Part shown: positions 29,361 through 40,082 of the stretch, piece after piece
Position numbering within the stretch: position 1 is the first letter of the stretch
Layout: each line of letters starts with the position of its first letter
Source of the DNA: Porphyra umbilicalis
Lineage: Eukaryota > Rhodophyta > Bangiophyceae > Bangiales > Bangiaceae
Direction of reading: 5' to 3'
Assembly: GCA_002049455.2 (NCBI GenBank)
Contig: KV918863.1
Location: forward strand, 164,966-228,965
Length of the DNA: 64,000 bases
Made by a program: the position numbers and the translations under genes
Notes under the pieces: generated by a model
Databases searched by the model: none
Seen by the model: only the letters and a program-made list of their open reading frames with translations
What the model was told of the DNA's origin: nothing

Positions 29361-30269
29361 CCAGGCCTCACCAAGAGTATTTCGGGAAGGGTATCACTCG
29401 AGTATATTTTTCGGGTATATACTCATACTCGCGGGATTTTTCGGTCCTTCCCCAATACCCATACTCGGTGAATGAGCAGTGGTCAGATACCCGCGAAACC
29501 TGACGTCCAAGGGTATCAAGAGTGTTACTCGTACTCTCGATTCTGAATCATTCGACACTTTTGACGGTGAATTGACCGGATACTCCCACATCAAATCGAT
29601 GCCTGGCAATCTGAGCAGAGGCAGAGCGTGCGATTCGGGCCAACATCACGCATCTGCATGCGTGCGAAGCGAGTGACAGCCCACCATCCACCCTCTTGCG
29701 CTCTTAGGCGTCCGTCATCCTTCTCTGCTCTCCCCGTTCCTCCGCCCCGATCTTCATCCTCGCCCACCACGCGGCGCGGCGGCGGTCACCTTCCCAACCC
29801 TCCCGTTCGTCTCGCCTTTCGCGAGCCTCTCGCTTGCTCCTTGCGCTTCCACCGATAGTTCTAATCGGTCCTTGGGGTGGACGCATTCGACAGGGCCTGT
29901 AGCCCTGATCGCCGCCCGGTCGGACCCAGTGACAATGCTCGTGCGGGCCGAGGAGCCAACGGAGGTCCGGCACCACGACGACATCAGCCGCTTAACGAAC
30001 AAATTGGTATCAAAACTACAAAGTTAGCTGCACGAAGGAAATATGCATTCCTGTGAAAGGTATACGCATACCCGCGCCTCGGAACGACATTGGATACCGA
30101 CGTCCCAAAACTTCAAGGGTATGTACTCTTGATACCCGCTCTGTCAGGTTTGAGCGATACTCATACTCGGACGTCTAAAATCCGGCTCACTGTCAGCCAA
30201 TACTCGGTGGCTGGATCCGAGCCACATACCGTACTCGTGGCTGAAACTGATACCCTTGGTGAGGCCTGG
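29361..30269. mobile_element. 909-bp MITE with GGGTATC/GATACCC repeats
   Basis: The ends CCAGGCCTCACCAAGAGTAT and (opposite strand) CCAGGCCTCACCAAGGGTAT are inverted and flanked by the 6-bp duplication TCGAAA (29355-29360 and 30270-30275). Both flanks of the interior are filled with GGGTATC, GATACCC, ATACTC and GAGTAT in both orientations (29,380-29,585 and 30,055-30,255). No coding capacity. Confidence 0.78.
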
Positions 30270-30806
30270 TCGAAACCCCGTCAGAGAGGCTGGTGTGGCA
30301 GGGTCGCATTTGGGTCGCGACCCAAATGGATTTTGACCACTCAGATTTCTGCACGTTGCATCACAGTTTTCAGTGGGTCACTGTCAGTCTCAGACCAAGA
30401 AGAGCCGGCTTGACTAGGCGTGAGGTGGTGGGAACGTCCGCAAGAGCTGTCGTGCATGGCAATGGTCCTACAGTGACGTCCTTCTAGGCGTGGTCGTCAT
30501 CAAGTGCTGCACATTTTGACCTGTTTCTTCGTCCGTCTGCCGACGAGCGTTCTCTGCACCTTCGTTATGGTTGATACGGCTGCTCACCACACTTGTCATC
30601 TGCCGCTGCAGTGAATCAAGTCCTGGCAGAAAATATCGTCTTGATCGGGCCCAGACAAGGCCTAGTGTAAGGAAACCTGTGGGTACTTAGGCTCATGACA
30701 GAACAGCAGCCAACCGCTGACGTACATGTGGCTGTCTAAGGACGCGGACTTGGTTGTAGAACGGGATAGCCGATAGCGATAGCCTGAGTTGTTGGCAATG
30801 CTCTCA

Positions 30807-31601
30807 GCAATCGCATAGGCCACCTGTAAATACCTTCTGCAAAAGTGGTGACGCTGTCTCGTTTGCTGTTCGAGCCCATTGCGTGAGGCTCATTGAAGCA
30901 CCCGATCCGTATCCATCACACGACCTTTTTGATGAGCGCATCCTCCGCTTGCCGAGCCTCATCCAAATGCGGCCATTGATGGGGTTTCCAGTTCAACGTG
31001 ACGACGGCCTGCACACGGCTGGACGGTTGCGCCCAGCGCAGCGTCTTTGTCGCCCCCCGCTGCCCCCCTATCCCCCCTCCCCAACGTGTGCAATGCTGGC
31101 CGTCGATGGGGCGTGGCGGTGTCGCGGGCCACGGAGGGCGCCGCTCGCACGCCGCGCGCGAGCGCTGCGCGCCGCCGCGACGGGTAAAAGCGGGCGCTGC
31201 GTGCGGGACGCCGCTCCCCGTTGCCCCAGTTCCCCGCCTCTCCCCCGCCAACCCACCGACCTGCCCCGTGCTATGTCGACGTCTGCGCCCGTCGACCCCG
31301 CAGCGTCTTCCCGCAACCGCGCCGAGCCCGCCACGGCCCGCCCCGCCGGCCCGCCGGCTGTCTTTGCACCCTGCACGCCGCCGCACGTGTTTGACGTCAC
31401 CGCCACGACCGCACGCACCCCAGACCCCCCGCGACGCTGCAGCCACCGCCGCCGTTGCCGCCGTCGCGCATCGGTGCGCGCCAGGCCCGCCCGTACATGC
31501 GCCGACGCCGTTGAGGCCCGGTGCCGGCCCTCCTACCATTGCCGCCGCCGGCACGTGGGGACGCCTCGGGGCAGGCGGGCAGCGGCGGCGGCAGCCGCGC
31601 G
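30807..31601. other. Region without a supported gene
   Basis: GC-rich sequence. Open frames on both strands here give Pro/Arg/Ala-rich translations caused by composition. It may hold the promoter of the ankyrin-like ORF that follows. Confidence 0.5.
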
Positions 31602-31856
31602 ATGGCGGGCGGCGGGGCGTCGACGGGGGGGGTGCCCGCCACTGCGACAGCATCTTTCTGGAAGGCCATTGACGACAAGGATGGGGCGGCAGCGGCGGCG
31701 GTGGTGGCCGACCATCAAAGTCTGCACTGGTGTGCGAGCCGCGAGGGCGCATCGACGCTGCATTGGGCGGCAAGCAGCGGCTGCAATGGGGCCATGGCGG
31801 CGCTGATCGGCGCCGGCGCCGCCGCACACGATCCGCCGCTGGCGGAAAAAGCATAG
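31602..31856 (+). CDS. Truncated ankyrin-repeat ORF, 84 aa
   Basis: ATG at 31602 after a CGCGCG context. The end of the protein has GASTLHWAASSGCNGAMAAL followed by IGAGA, a good match to the ankyrin consensus (G.TpLH.Aa..G....v..Ll..GA), preceded by a weaker half repeat (FWKAIDDKDGAAAAAVVADH). The frame stops after one clear repeat, far short of a usual ankyrin protein. It is either a first exon or a truncated gene; downstream sequence shows no further ankyrin repeat. Confidence 0.55.
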   Translation: MAGGGASTGGVPATATASFWKAIDDKDGAAAAAVVADHQSLHWCASREGASTLHWAASSGCNGAMAALIGAGAAAHDPPLAEKA

Positions 31857-32300
31857 TACACGGCACCCGGCGCCTCTTGGACGCGGTGCCGGTGCCGCGC
31901 CGCGTCGCCGGGCCGCCCGAGTTGTCAGCTACTGGTGTCGAAAGCGGAGAGGTTGATGACCATCGTGCCAGTGGCGGCAGTGGAGACGGCGACAATTGTC
32001 GCTTGCAAGCAGCGAGCCGCTCGCAGCGGCGGTCTGGTTGGGGAGGGGCAAGGATGCGGGGGGGGGTGGGCAAGGGGTGAGAGCACCTATGTGGATCGCA
32101 GGCGAGAGACATGACGGTCAGATGGCGTGTAGATGATGAGTCTGTCGAAGGCTTCGAACCACGGCTGATGCATTTGGCAGGCAAAGCCACCATGTTTGAT
32201 AACAACTCGCCTTCGCGCTAGTGCTTAGCTTCACACGTGGCTTGCTTTACATCATCACCCTTGCATAACGAGGCTCGGCTGTCGGCTGTTCGGCCCAGAA

Positions 32301-32420
32301 ATCTGAGCGGGGCTCGTGAGAAGGCCCATCAAAACCCCCCTGTTCGGTGGGCGCTCGATGGGCGTTTGATGGGCCTCGTCGGATCCCATCCGGCCCCATC
32401 GAAACGCCAATTCGATGAGC
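32301..32420. repeat. Dispersed GATGGGC-rich repeat, copy 1
   Basis: Repeated GATGGGC, CCCATC and CCCATCGAAACGCC in both orientations. Related sequence occurs at 37320-37452 and 47808-47935. Confidence 0.6.
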
Positions 32421-32841
32421 TCAACCGCCTGTTGGGGGTCGATGCCGCCAGTTAGGCGATTCTTCCGAAAGGTCACGATGTCAAGTGCGTGGCTCAACCT
32501 GACGGCACCGTCAGCAGCAGCTGCCCTTTCCCTCTTACTTACGGATGGAAGCTGTGGTTTGCCCCTGATCAATGACGTTAGTCACCTTTCCTAGCTCCCG
32601 AGGCCTGCACCTTTTTGGTCGCACGCGTCGCCTGCGAGGCCAACAGGGCATTCGTCGCGGTCACAGCTGGGCGCTGCATGGGGCGTGGGTCACGGGCAGT
32701 TGGAAGCCCGCTGCGACACGACCACAGTCGCCTTGGAGCGTGTCCACTGTCGAGTGGACTTGCTTGTGGCTGCAAACACGCAGACCAAAGCTCTATAAAA
32801 TGAGCCCGCAACCCGCTCCTTCACCGACACGGCCGCCCCCG

Positions 32842-33045
32842 CCTACGTGGTGCCCCCCCCCTCCCCCTGAGTAGGCCCTCCCGCCCCATCGACGTGGTGC
32901 ATCCTCCTCCTGACGTAGTGCTCTCCGCCCCCGACGAGGTGTCCCCCTGCCTTCTGCGAGCAGGAATCTGCCCCCCTCCGTCGTGGAGCTCCCTCTCCTC
33001 CTTCGACGTGGTACCCCCCCCGCAACGTGGTGCCCGCCCCTCCCA
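32842..33045. repeat. Degenerate tandem repeat around (N)ACGTGGTGC-C-rich
   Basis: ACGTGGTGC or variants (ACGTAGTGC, ACGAGGTGT, GTCGTGGAG, ACGTGGTAC) followed by C-rich spacers recur every 25-40 bases. A weaker continuation lies near 33,190-33,290. Confidence 0.5.
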
Positions 33046-33549
33046 TCGAGGCGCTCTTCTCATTTTTGAAGCATCTCTTTGTTGTGAGCACGACTTGCTT
33101 CCCCTACCCATCTAAAGAGCAAGAGCGCCATTGAACACTCCCCAGTCGTCGCCGGTCAACGACGGCCCTGTTGGCGGACGACATCCCCTGCGCCCTCCGG
33201 CGTGGATCCCCGCTGGTCCTCCGACAAAGGCCTCTGTCCCGTGTAACGTGCATCCCCCGCCCACCTGCGGCAACGTGGAGCCCGGCCCCCCGCCTCCCCC
33301 GTCGTGACGACTCCCCCCCCAAGCCGAGACATCGCCTCTTCTTCGCCAGACGACTATTGTCTACGAGCAACGCGTGAGCCCTCCCCCTTTCTTTGGAAAA
33401 AAGCGCCTGTCTCTCAAAGAGGTGAGCACACTTCTCCCTTTCCCAGTACTCCTTGCCGTCAAAGTTGGCGGAGTAATAGTGGTGTCCAAGCGCGGCGCCC
33501 CCCCCTGTCCTCTCCCCGGATCAAGCAAGCCCGCTCGCAGCACGGCGCC

Positions 33550-34083
33550 ATGGGCGTCCCCATCATCCAGCCGTCGGACAACCCCTCGCCGGTACCGACG
33601 CCGCCGGCCACGCCGCCGACCGGCTCCGACAGTGACGGCGAGTGGCCGTTTATCGACGAGCCCGAGCCGGAACAAGAACCCGCCGGAAACAGCGGTGTGG
33701 GCTCCCCCGTCGTCCATCCCAACGGCAACTCCCGGCCCGCGACAGCGACGCCGTCCACGCCCCCGCCCGCCGACGACGACGTCGAGTTGCCGTTTGCCGT
33801 GTCGGAGCTGGCGGAAGACGCCACGGAGAGCGTTATGAGCTCTCCCGTTGTCCAACCGTCGGGTAGCCCCGCTCCCGCGACGGCGTCGTCGTCCACGCCG
33901 CCGCCGTCCACGCCGCCGCCCGCCGCCGACACTGCCTACGAGTGGCCGTTTGCCGTGCCCGGGCCAGCGCAAGTGGCCGACGCAGCTGCCACCGAGGCGA
34001 CGGCGACCGGCGGTGTACGTGCCGTTGGTCAAGAGGAACTCCTTTATCAGCTTCATGTTGGGGGTCATGGTGACCAGCTGTGA
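33550..34083 (+). CDS. Hypothetical 177-aa protein with three internal repeats
   Basis: ATG at 33550 in a strong context (GGCGCCATGGGC). The protein has three diverged copies of a ~45-50-residue unit: a start like SPVVQPSG, a Pro/Thr/Ser stretch (TATPSTPPPADDD), then a motif like YEWPFAVPGP. Copies begin near residues 3, 58 and 97. The regular alternation of a conserved block with a Pro-rich linker suggests selection rather than chance. No family recognised; possibly a first exon, since the C-terminus runs out of the repeat into unrelated residues. Confidence 0.5.
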   Translation: MGVPIIQPSDNPSPVPTPPATPPTGSDSDGEWPFIDEPEPEQEPAGNSGVGSPVVHPNGNSRPATATPSTPPPADDDVELPFAVSELAEDATESVMSSPVVQPSGSPAPATASSSTPPPSTPPPAADTAYEWPFAVPGPAQVADAAATEATATGGVRAVGQEELLYQLHVGGHGDQL

Positions 34084-35555
34084 TGGATGATTTGTTGGCG
34101 GCATCCTTTGTGTGTTGTCGAGGACGTGTGCCTCAGTTGAGCTGTTGTGAGTCGAGGGAGTTCCTGCGCGTTTTAGACCATGCTCTTTCAGTCGCGTTCG
34201 TCATGTGAGGCTGTTGCTTTTAAATGTGTTTTGCGCCCGTTGATGGGAGACAGCGCAAGGCCTCATTCACGGTGCTCGTCTGGGTGCAGAGGCGAGCAGC
34301 CAGGACGGTTGTCGCCAGCGACGCTCTCTCTGATTGGAGGGGCACACTGCCGCGCAGCCCGTGTGTCACATGCAGGCGATGCCGCAGTGATGCGGCCGCC
34401 ATGCGCGAGAAACGACCGGGCCAAGCGGCACTGTACCAACCAATCAGGGACTATCTTGGGCCGGGACGAGATTTTTCGGGGCCGCCACGTGGACGCCTGA
34501 GCGCTCCCCACGTTGTTGGCGATTGGACCCAAGATCGGGACCTCCCCACCCGCCGCTTGCATTGTGGACGCGCGGTGGCCCGATTGAACACAGTGCAGAT
34601 CTCGGCCATGCTTCGCCCACTCGGAGCCTGAAAGGTGCGCGCACATGTGCTCCAGCGGGACCTCCCACGAGAGGCCCCGGCGGTTCACGTGTAGGACAGG
34701 CTCAGCTGCTTCTCCGCCAGTGCTGTGCATTGAAGCCACTTGAACACAGCCTGCCCTGGCTCGACGGCCGCCGGATCCGTGGATGCCCCGGCTGGCGGTC
34801 CGTACAACGGCCGCTACCAGCCACCCACTGACAGTGTTACCAATCGAGCCGCTGGCGCGAGGCGCTGTCGAGACGAACAGGGGCGGGGGCCCTCGTCAGG
34901 GGGGAAAGCCGCGCGTTCGCGCCAGCAGTTTCTTGACTTACGCACCGGGGCCTCTAAGCCATACGAGCCACCGCCCATGTGTGGACGCGGCAGTGGTGCA
35001 TTCTCATCTCCTCTCGAGGGCGCCAAAGCACTCGCGCACTACACACCAGTTTATGACCCACGGTGTCACCCTAACGCCCGCGCGAGATGGATAACACGAG
35101 CAGTGGCACGAAGAGCGCCTTGCGCGAGGGTATGCTCAAACGGCCCTGGACGAAGGGTGTGCATGCAGGCGTCAGCTGTGAAGTCCTTATCTGTTTGCAA
35201 CACAGACGGACCAGGTATCACTAGCGTGCCTAGACTGGTGTGCTTCGAGTGGCCGGTGGCCATGGGACGCACTCGGCACAGCGGTGTGTGTATGCGTGCC
35301 TGGCCGCCTACTTGCGCGCGCACTCCGTCATGTTGCCCGGCTCTACAAATGTGCGCAGAGACTGGCCGCAGCTGTGACGGCCCATCCTCCGACTCCGCGT
35401 CCGCACGCGTCCTCGGATTCTCTGCTGGGCGCCCCCCCTTGCATTTGGGCCGTTCCCCACCCTTTTTGTTCCTCTGCGACGGTTCTCCCCCTCCTCCCGT
35501 CACCATTGGCCCAACGAGCATCCCCCGGCCCATCGGCACTCGGACACCATTCGCC
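34084..35555. other. Region without a supported gene
   Basis: A long plus-strand frame covers 34,740-35,555, but its translation lacks protein-like character and I start the next gene at the internal ATG at 35556. CGATTGGACCCAAGATCGGG and nearby sequence near 34,520 may be repeat-derived. Confidence 0.5.
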
Positions 35556-35924
35556 ATGGCCAACACTGACACCTACCCCGACCCCCGCACCACACACGTG
35601 CAAGACGCGCAGCCGGGTGCGCGTGGCGCCGACACCAATGCCGACAATCGCGGCGGCGATGGCGACGGCGCAACGGCAATCGGCGGTGCCACGTCGGCGG
35701 CTGGTGCCAGACACGGCGTGGTCGCCGTCGGCGACGGCGGGCTTCCCGCGGCGCCCGCTCGGACGCGCGCACCGCTGCCGCCGCCGTCGCCCAGACGCAA
35801 AGCCGGGCACTCGCACGGGCCGGCAGCCACCAGCGGTTCGCTGGGGACGGCCGCAGACGGTGGAAATGGGGAAGCGGCAGCGGCAGCGGCGGCGGCTTTG
35901 GTGGATCCGGGCCTGCTCGCCTGA
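35556..35924 (+). CDS. Hypothetical 122-aa low-complexity protein
   Basis: ATG in the context CGCCATGGCC, like the 33550 ORF. Asn/Asp/Gly-rich start (MANTDTYPDPRTTHV), then Ala/Gly-rich with PLPPPSPRRKAGHSH and a poly-Ala run before the end. May be a first exon. No family recognised. Confidence 0.3.
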   Translation: MANTDTYPDPRTTHVQDAQPGARGADTNADNRGGDGDGATAIGGATSAAGARHGVVAVGDGGLPAAPARTRAPLPPPSPRRKAGHSHGPAATSGSLGTAADGGNGEAAAAAAAALVDPGLLA

Positions 35925-36106
35925 CAGAGTGCAGGAGGCGGAACACCGCGAGTGCCGCACCAAGATTTGCGCGCCGCTGTGCTCGCACGACGAAGCGGAA
36001 TTCGCCCGGCAGGATTGCTTGTGCTGTTTGGGTTTGCGTGTTGGTGTCTCTTGGTCCTCTGTCGCTTGCCGAGCGCGTATGGTGCTCTTCTATAATGTGG
36101 CCACCC

Positions 36107-37138
36107 ATCGTCAGAATAGTGTGCACTTGAACAGGAGTCTGAACGGGAGTTTCCTTGTCGGTTGCCCTGAACGAGCGATTTCCCGTCCAGGGTTTTGTGC
36201 CGTAACAAACCCCTGGACAAGAGCGACTCCCGTTCAGGGCTGGGTTGCCAGGCTCTGTTTTGCTTCCTTGCAGCACCTGGGTCGTCACGAGGTCGAACAC
36301 GAGCTCACTGCTAGTATCGGCCAATCAGAGGCTTAATCGAAAGGATCTCGCATGATAGGTGATCGTTGTGCACGCTGCACGGGTCTGGCTCTGCTGGCCC
36401 TCTTCTCCGCGCAGCTCCAGCGCCTGCCTCAGGCCCTGACTACCTGCGACACCGTTCCGGTCTCTCCCGGAACGCCGTGTGTGGCCGAGGCGGCGGCACG
36501 AGGTCGGTTCCTCAGATCTTGCAACACAACTTACGCATTTTGTAGTAACAGCGGTCTAGGTCGAGTACTTCGCTTCCGCCTCGTCGTCGTCACGACCAAA
36601 TCGGCGCTCGTCTTCTTCGCGCCGGCGGACGCCGTCACCACCTCTGACTTCGTCGTGAATATCGCGCGAAGTCAGCGACGGAGCAACAAGCCGTACTGCA
36701 CGTAGCGCGTCTCCATTCGCTTCGCGAGTGGAAATTTTGCGTTTCTTGCCCAATGTCTTTCGGGGTCTGGCACGTTCCCGTGACGCGGCGCCCTCTCCGT
36801 GGGCTTCCGAAGTCCACAATCGCAGCGGCTTCACATCGTCGGATGTCGATGGAGTCCGTCGTGACGACGAAGGGTCGCAGCCACAGTGTATGCAATTGAC
36901 ACGCAGCATTTTGAAGAGTACTTAACTTAATAGACGTGCAGGCAGGTCTTAACGTCCCTGGCATAATCGTGCACATCGATCCTAATCGCACCACGTGATC
37001 TTCGCTGCGTTTCCACTCGTGACAGGGACCGTGCACCTGGACGGGATTGTAACAAGGAATCGCTTGTTCAGGCCTTGTGCCGTGACAAAACCCTGAACGG
37101 GATTTCCTCCCGTCCAGGCTGCAGGTTATTCTGACGAT
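36107..37138. repeat. Candidate inverted-repeat element with two related hairpins
   Basis: ATCGTCAGAATA at 36107-36118 is inverted at 37127-37138. Just inside each end is a hairpin whose loop is GCCGTA or GCCGTG between TTTTGT and ACAAA arms and CAGGG/CCCTG bases (about 36,190-36,222 and 37,068-37,097), with CCCGTTCAGGG and CCCGTCCAGG in both orientations. Looks like a decayed MITE; no clear duplication found. Confidence 0.5.
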
Positions 37139-37319
37139 ACCTGTGTCTGTTTCATCACAAGTAGAATCGCGAGACGGCAGACCCCCTCCAGCACCCTGTG
37201 AGCGCATGTGTCACAATCGAACAGCAGACAAAAAAGACGATCGTGAGTGTCGAAACGGCCGCTCGAGTTCACCGGACCAGGACCATCGGCATCTCAGTTG
37301 GCCCACAATCGTCGCGGCT

Positions 37320-37452
37320 CCCCGACTGCCCATCCAAACGTTGTTCCGATGGGGATCGATGGGCTTTTGGATGGGAACCGATGGGCCCGCAAAGCCCATC
37401 GGAACAAGCTTTCGATGGGATAGCGATGGGCTTTCCGATGGGCGTTTCCAGC
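37320..37452. repeat. Dispersed GATGGGC-rich repeat, copy 2
   Basis: Contains CCAAACGTTGTTCCGATGGG and GATGGGAACCGATGGGC, both nearly repeated in copy 3 (47808-47935). Confidence 0.7.
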
Positions 37453-37931
37453 CGATGGCGTAGTCCGTTTTTCCGCCCTTTAGGGCCCTGACTCGAGTGG
37501 CTCGCCAGAGAGACAGCGCACGCTCCTGGGCAGGCGCGGCCGTTTCAGGCTCTCGAAAGATCGCGGTCTGAAGAACCTATCTCCCATTGGACGTAGACCT
37601 TGTGCGATCTGGCCAATGTTCTGCGCTCGTGAGAAAAACGAAGGAGCTGACAAAAGAAAAAAGAACACGGACCGACAAGCAGCGTACTTTTGTGTCCCCT
37701 GTTGCTCTGCATCTGATGATAGGATCTGCAAGGCACGACAAGGGCATTCATGCTCGATTTTTTCTCTATCGAGCGGACACACACAATCGTGCTTATGAGC
37801 TGCACGAGCGGCGTAAAAGACCGCCAAACAAAACCCCGACAACAAAGCAACGCAGCCCTAGGCTGTCCCCACCGGATGTGCTTGCGTCGCAGCAACAGTG
37901 TGCGCGCGTCGCAGCAACGTCAGTGCACCCC

Positions 37932-40082
37932 CTACGCCTCCTCCTCGTCATCTTCAAGCGCAAAGCCATCCCCACTCTCGTCCCCCTCATCACTGGCGCC
38001 GGAGCTGGCGTCCGAATCACACGACTCGCTGGAGGAAGTGCGCCCTCCCACGTCACTGTCATCTCCGTCAGTGCCGCGACCGTCGCTGGCGCGCTCGTTG
38101 CTCCCACGCGCGTCATCCCCGCCCGCGTCGCTCATTCCGTCGTCGCTCATTCCCCCGTTCCCAACCCCACCCACGCTGGTCGCGCCCTCCTCATCAATCC
38201 CGATCAGAGCCGCCCCCGCGCGGTGGTCCGCGTCGTTGTCCACGACAATCACGAAAGGTGCGGGCCGCGCGACCGAGATCTCGTCCTCGACGCCGACGCC
38301 GTAGTCCTCAGCGCAGTTTGGCATCGCACCTGCTGCTTGGTCGGACGCTGACGGTCGATCTGTGCCGCCGGCAGCGGCGCTTGTCGCTCCTCGACGAGTT
38401 GCCAGTGTCGGGTACGCGGAAGACCCGGCTACAGCAGGGGTTGACGCGGCAGCCGTGCGCTTGGGGAATCCCATGGGGCGGGCCGATGCTTTGGCGGTTG
38501 ACTTGAGCGTCTGTCGCGCCGACCGCACCGCGACCGCGCCGGCAGGCGCGGTAAACACCCAAGCGCCGCCAGTGGTGCGCACAACAATGTTCGGATCGAC
38601 GGCGTCCGTGATGCGGTACCCGCCGTGCACCTTGTTGTCCTTGTGACTCTTGGAGAGGTGCATGATCGACGTGGAGAACTCATCGACCCAGTGCTCGTAC
38701 GCACCGGTGCCGTTGCCGCCACGGCGCCGCGTGCGGTTGCCCAAGCCAATCTCAAACTCGTTTCGAGCGAAGCTAGCGATGAGCGCGTGATGACCGACGA
38801 CCATGTCGACGTGGTTGCGGCTGCCGGCTGTGTTGTCCTTGACAATGCGAGACGCGGCACCAACCTTCATAAACATGTGCTTGGCGGCCGCCACCACCGC
38901 CTTCTCGCCTTTGTAGGACGTGAGGAAGGAATCATTCACGGACCACTTCTTAGCCTTCGAAAGGGGCATCGGGTTGTACGAAAACCCGAGCACCTTAAAA
39001 AACGGCTTGACAACAAACTCCCGGATTTGTGCCATCGTGTGGGGGATAGTCGTCATTATGACGGCCATCGGCCGCTTCTTCGTGGGCTCAGCGCCCGCCG
39101 TCGACGACGAGAAGTAGATGCGGTTCATGAGGTAGCTGTCGGCTGCGTCCGGCGTCACCCCCAACGACTTGATGACCTCCTCCTGGATGACAGACGTCGC
39201 CATGTCCGGGTCCATAAGGACCTCGCGGGACACGGTGGTCGCTGCGATGCGGTGCTTCAAGACGGCGCGCACGGGGCGCCGCAGCTTGGCAGCCTGCAGG
39301 TCATTTGCCGGGGCGAGCGCCATCGCGGACGCCTTGGTATCCTCCACCTTCATCACGGGCTTGACGTCCTTGCCGCGACTCTGCTCGGTTGCCTTGCCGC
39401 TGCTGCCGAGCGCACCAATCTTGTTGGCTGCACCGCCATGCTCCCCGCTCCGCACCATGACGCGCAAAGACGCCACCGCCATGGCAGTGCGCTCATTGCA
39501 CTGCCCTTGGCCGTCGACACGCGCCTCGAGGCGGTTGGAGTCGGCGCGCAGGTGCTCCATCTGTGCCGTCGTCTTCTTTAGCGCCGCCCACAGCTCCTTG
39601 GTGCCATTGTTCACGGCCTTGGCGACCTCCCCGCTGACCAAGGCCCACGCGGCGACGGCCTCGGGCGTCGGGGCCGACGACGAAGCGTTCGCAACCAACT
39701 CCGCCCCGTCGTTGTCACCGCCCGCCGCGCTGTCAACCGCCTTGTGCTTCTTGCGCGGCGCCACAGCTGACTTAGCCGGTGGCGCCTTAGCCGGGCTGCG
39801 CTTCTTCCCTTTACCGCCGCTGGCGCGCCGACGGGGGGCGGGGAGCGGCGGAAACGGGGCGGCGAGGGACGCCGGCGACGGCGGAGGAACCGACGCGATG
39901 ACGGCAGCCGCAGCGGCAGCAGCCGCCGTCTCCGCCTCCACGTCGGCAGCAGACGGCGCCGACGGGGGCGGCGGCGCGACACCAGGCACCAGCGCCGGCG
40001 TCCACGAAGCGGACGCTCCCTGAGTCGCCGCCCACGGAGCTGCCGCTGCCATAGATGCGGACGGCGTCCATAGCGGCGGCAC
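37932..40082 (-). CDS. Large protein of unknown family, 716 aa
   Basis: Parts in order: Ala/Pro-rich start; a basic stretch near residue 90-115 (GKGKKRSPAKAPPAKSAV, KKHKAVD) that looks like a nuclear signal; a probable coiled coil (ELWAALKKTTAQMEHLRADS); a well-mixed domain of about 300 residues (for example SVIQEEVIKSLGVTP, IREFVVKPFFKVLGFSYNP, NHVDMVVGHHALIASFARNE); and a very acidic Ser/Asp/Glu tail ending in EDDEEEA. The central domain is convincing as protein. It overlaps a second good frame upstream (39811-40914), so the two are probably one gene joined by a small intron or divided by a one-base error. Acidic tail plus nuclear signal suggest a nuclear or nucleic-acid role, which is inference. 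Confidence 0.6.
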   Translation of the reverse strand: MPPLWTPSASMAAAAPWAATQGASASWTPALVPGVAPPPPSAPSAADVEAETAAAAAAAAVIASVPPPSPASLAAPFPPLPAPRRRASGGKGKKRSPAKAPPAKSAVAPRKKHKAVDSAAGGDNDGAELVANASSSAPTPEAVAAWALVSGEVAKAVNNGTKELWAALKKTTAQMEHLRADSNRLEARVDGQGQCNERTAMAVASLRVMVRSGEHGGAANKIGALGSSGKATEQSRGKDVKPVMKVEDTKASAMALAPANDLQAAKLRRPVRAVLKHRIAATTVSREVLMDPDMATSVIQEEVIKSLGVTPDAADSYLMNRIYFSSSTAGAEPTKKRPMAVIMTTIPHTMAQIREFVVKPFFKVLGFSYNPMPLSKAKKWSVNDSFLTSYKGEKAVVAAAKHMFMKVGAASRIVKDNTAGSRNHVDMVVGHHALIASFARNEFEIGLGNRTRRRGGNGTGAYEHWVDEFSTSIMHLSKSHKDNKVHGGYRITDAVDPNIVVRTTGGAWVFTAPAGAVAVRSARQTLKSTAKASARPMGFPKRTAAASTPAVAGSSAYPTLATRRGATSAAAGGTDRPSASDQAAGAMPNCAEDYGVGVEDEISVARPAPFVIVVDNDADHRAGAALIGIDEEGATSVGGVGNGGMSDDGMSDAGGDDARGSNERASDGRGTDGDDSDVGGRTSSSESCDSDASSGASDEGDESGDGFALEDDEEEA

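Larger units (their letters stand above)
27338..30803. mobile_element. Candidate 3.5 kb Harbinger-like element with imperfect ends
   Basis: The left end GAGCATTGTTAACAA and the right end (opposite strand) GAGCATTGCCAACAA form imperfect inverted repeats flanked by the 3-bp duplication TCA (27335-27337 and 30804-30806). The first bases GAGCATT are shared with the element at 10366. Internal GGATAGCC/GGCTATC repeats lie near both ends. It encloses two short minus-strand ORFs and the MITE at 29361-30269. The short ends make this less certain than the other elements. Confidence 0.5.

Noticed and set aside
29380..30255. Telomere-like repeats (GGGTATC)
   Set aside because: Copies are scattered in both orientations inside a MITE, not a tandem array at a chromosome end.
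30916..32205. 429-codon minus-strand ORF
   Set aside because: Pro/Arg/Ser-rich translation opposite the ankyrin-like frame; no domain, and composition explains it.
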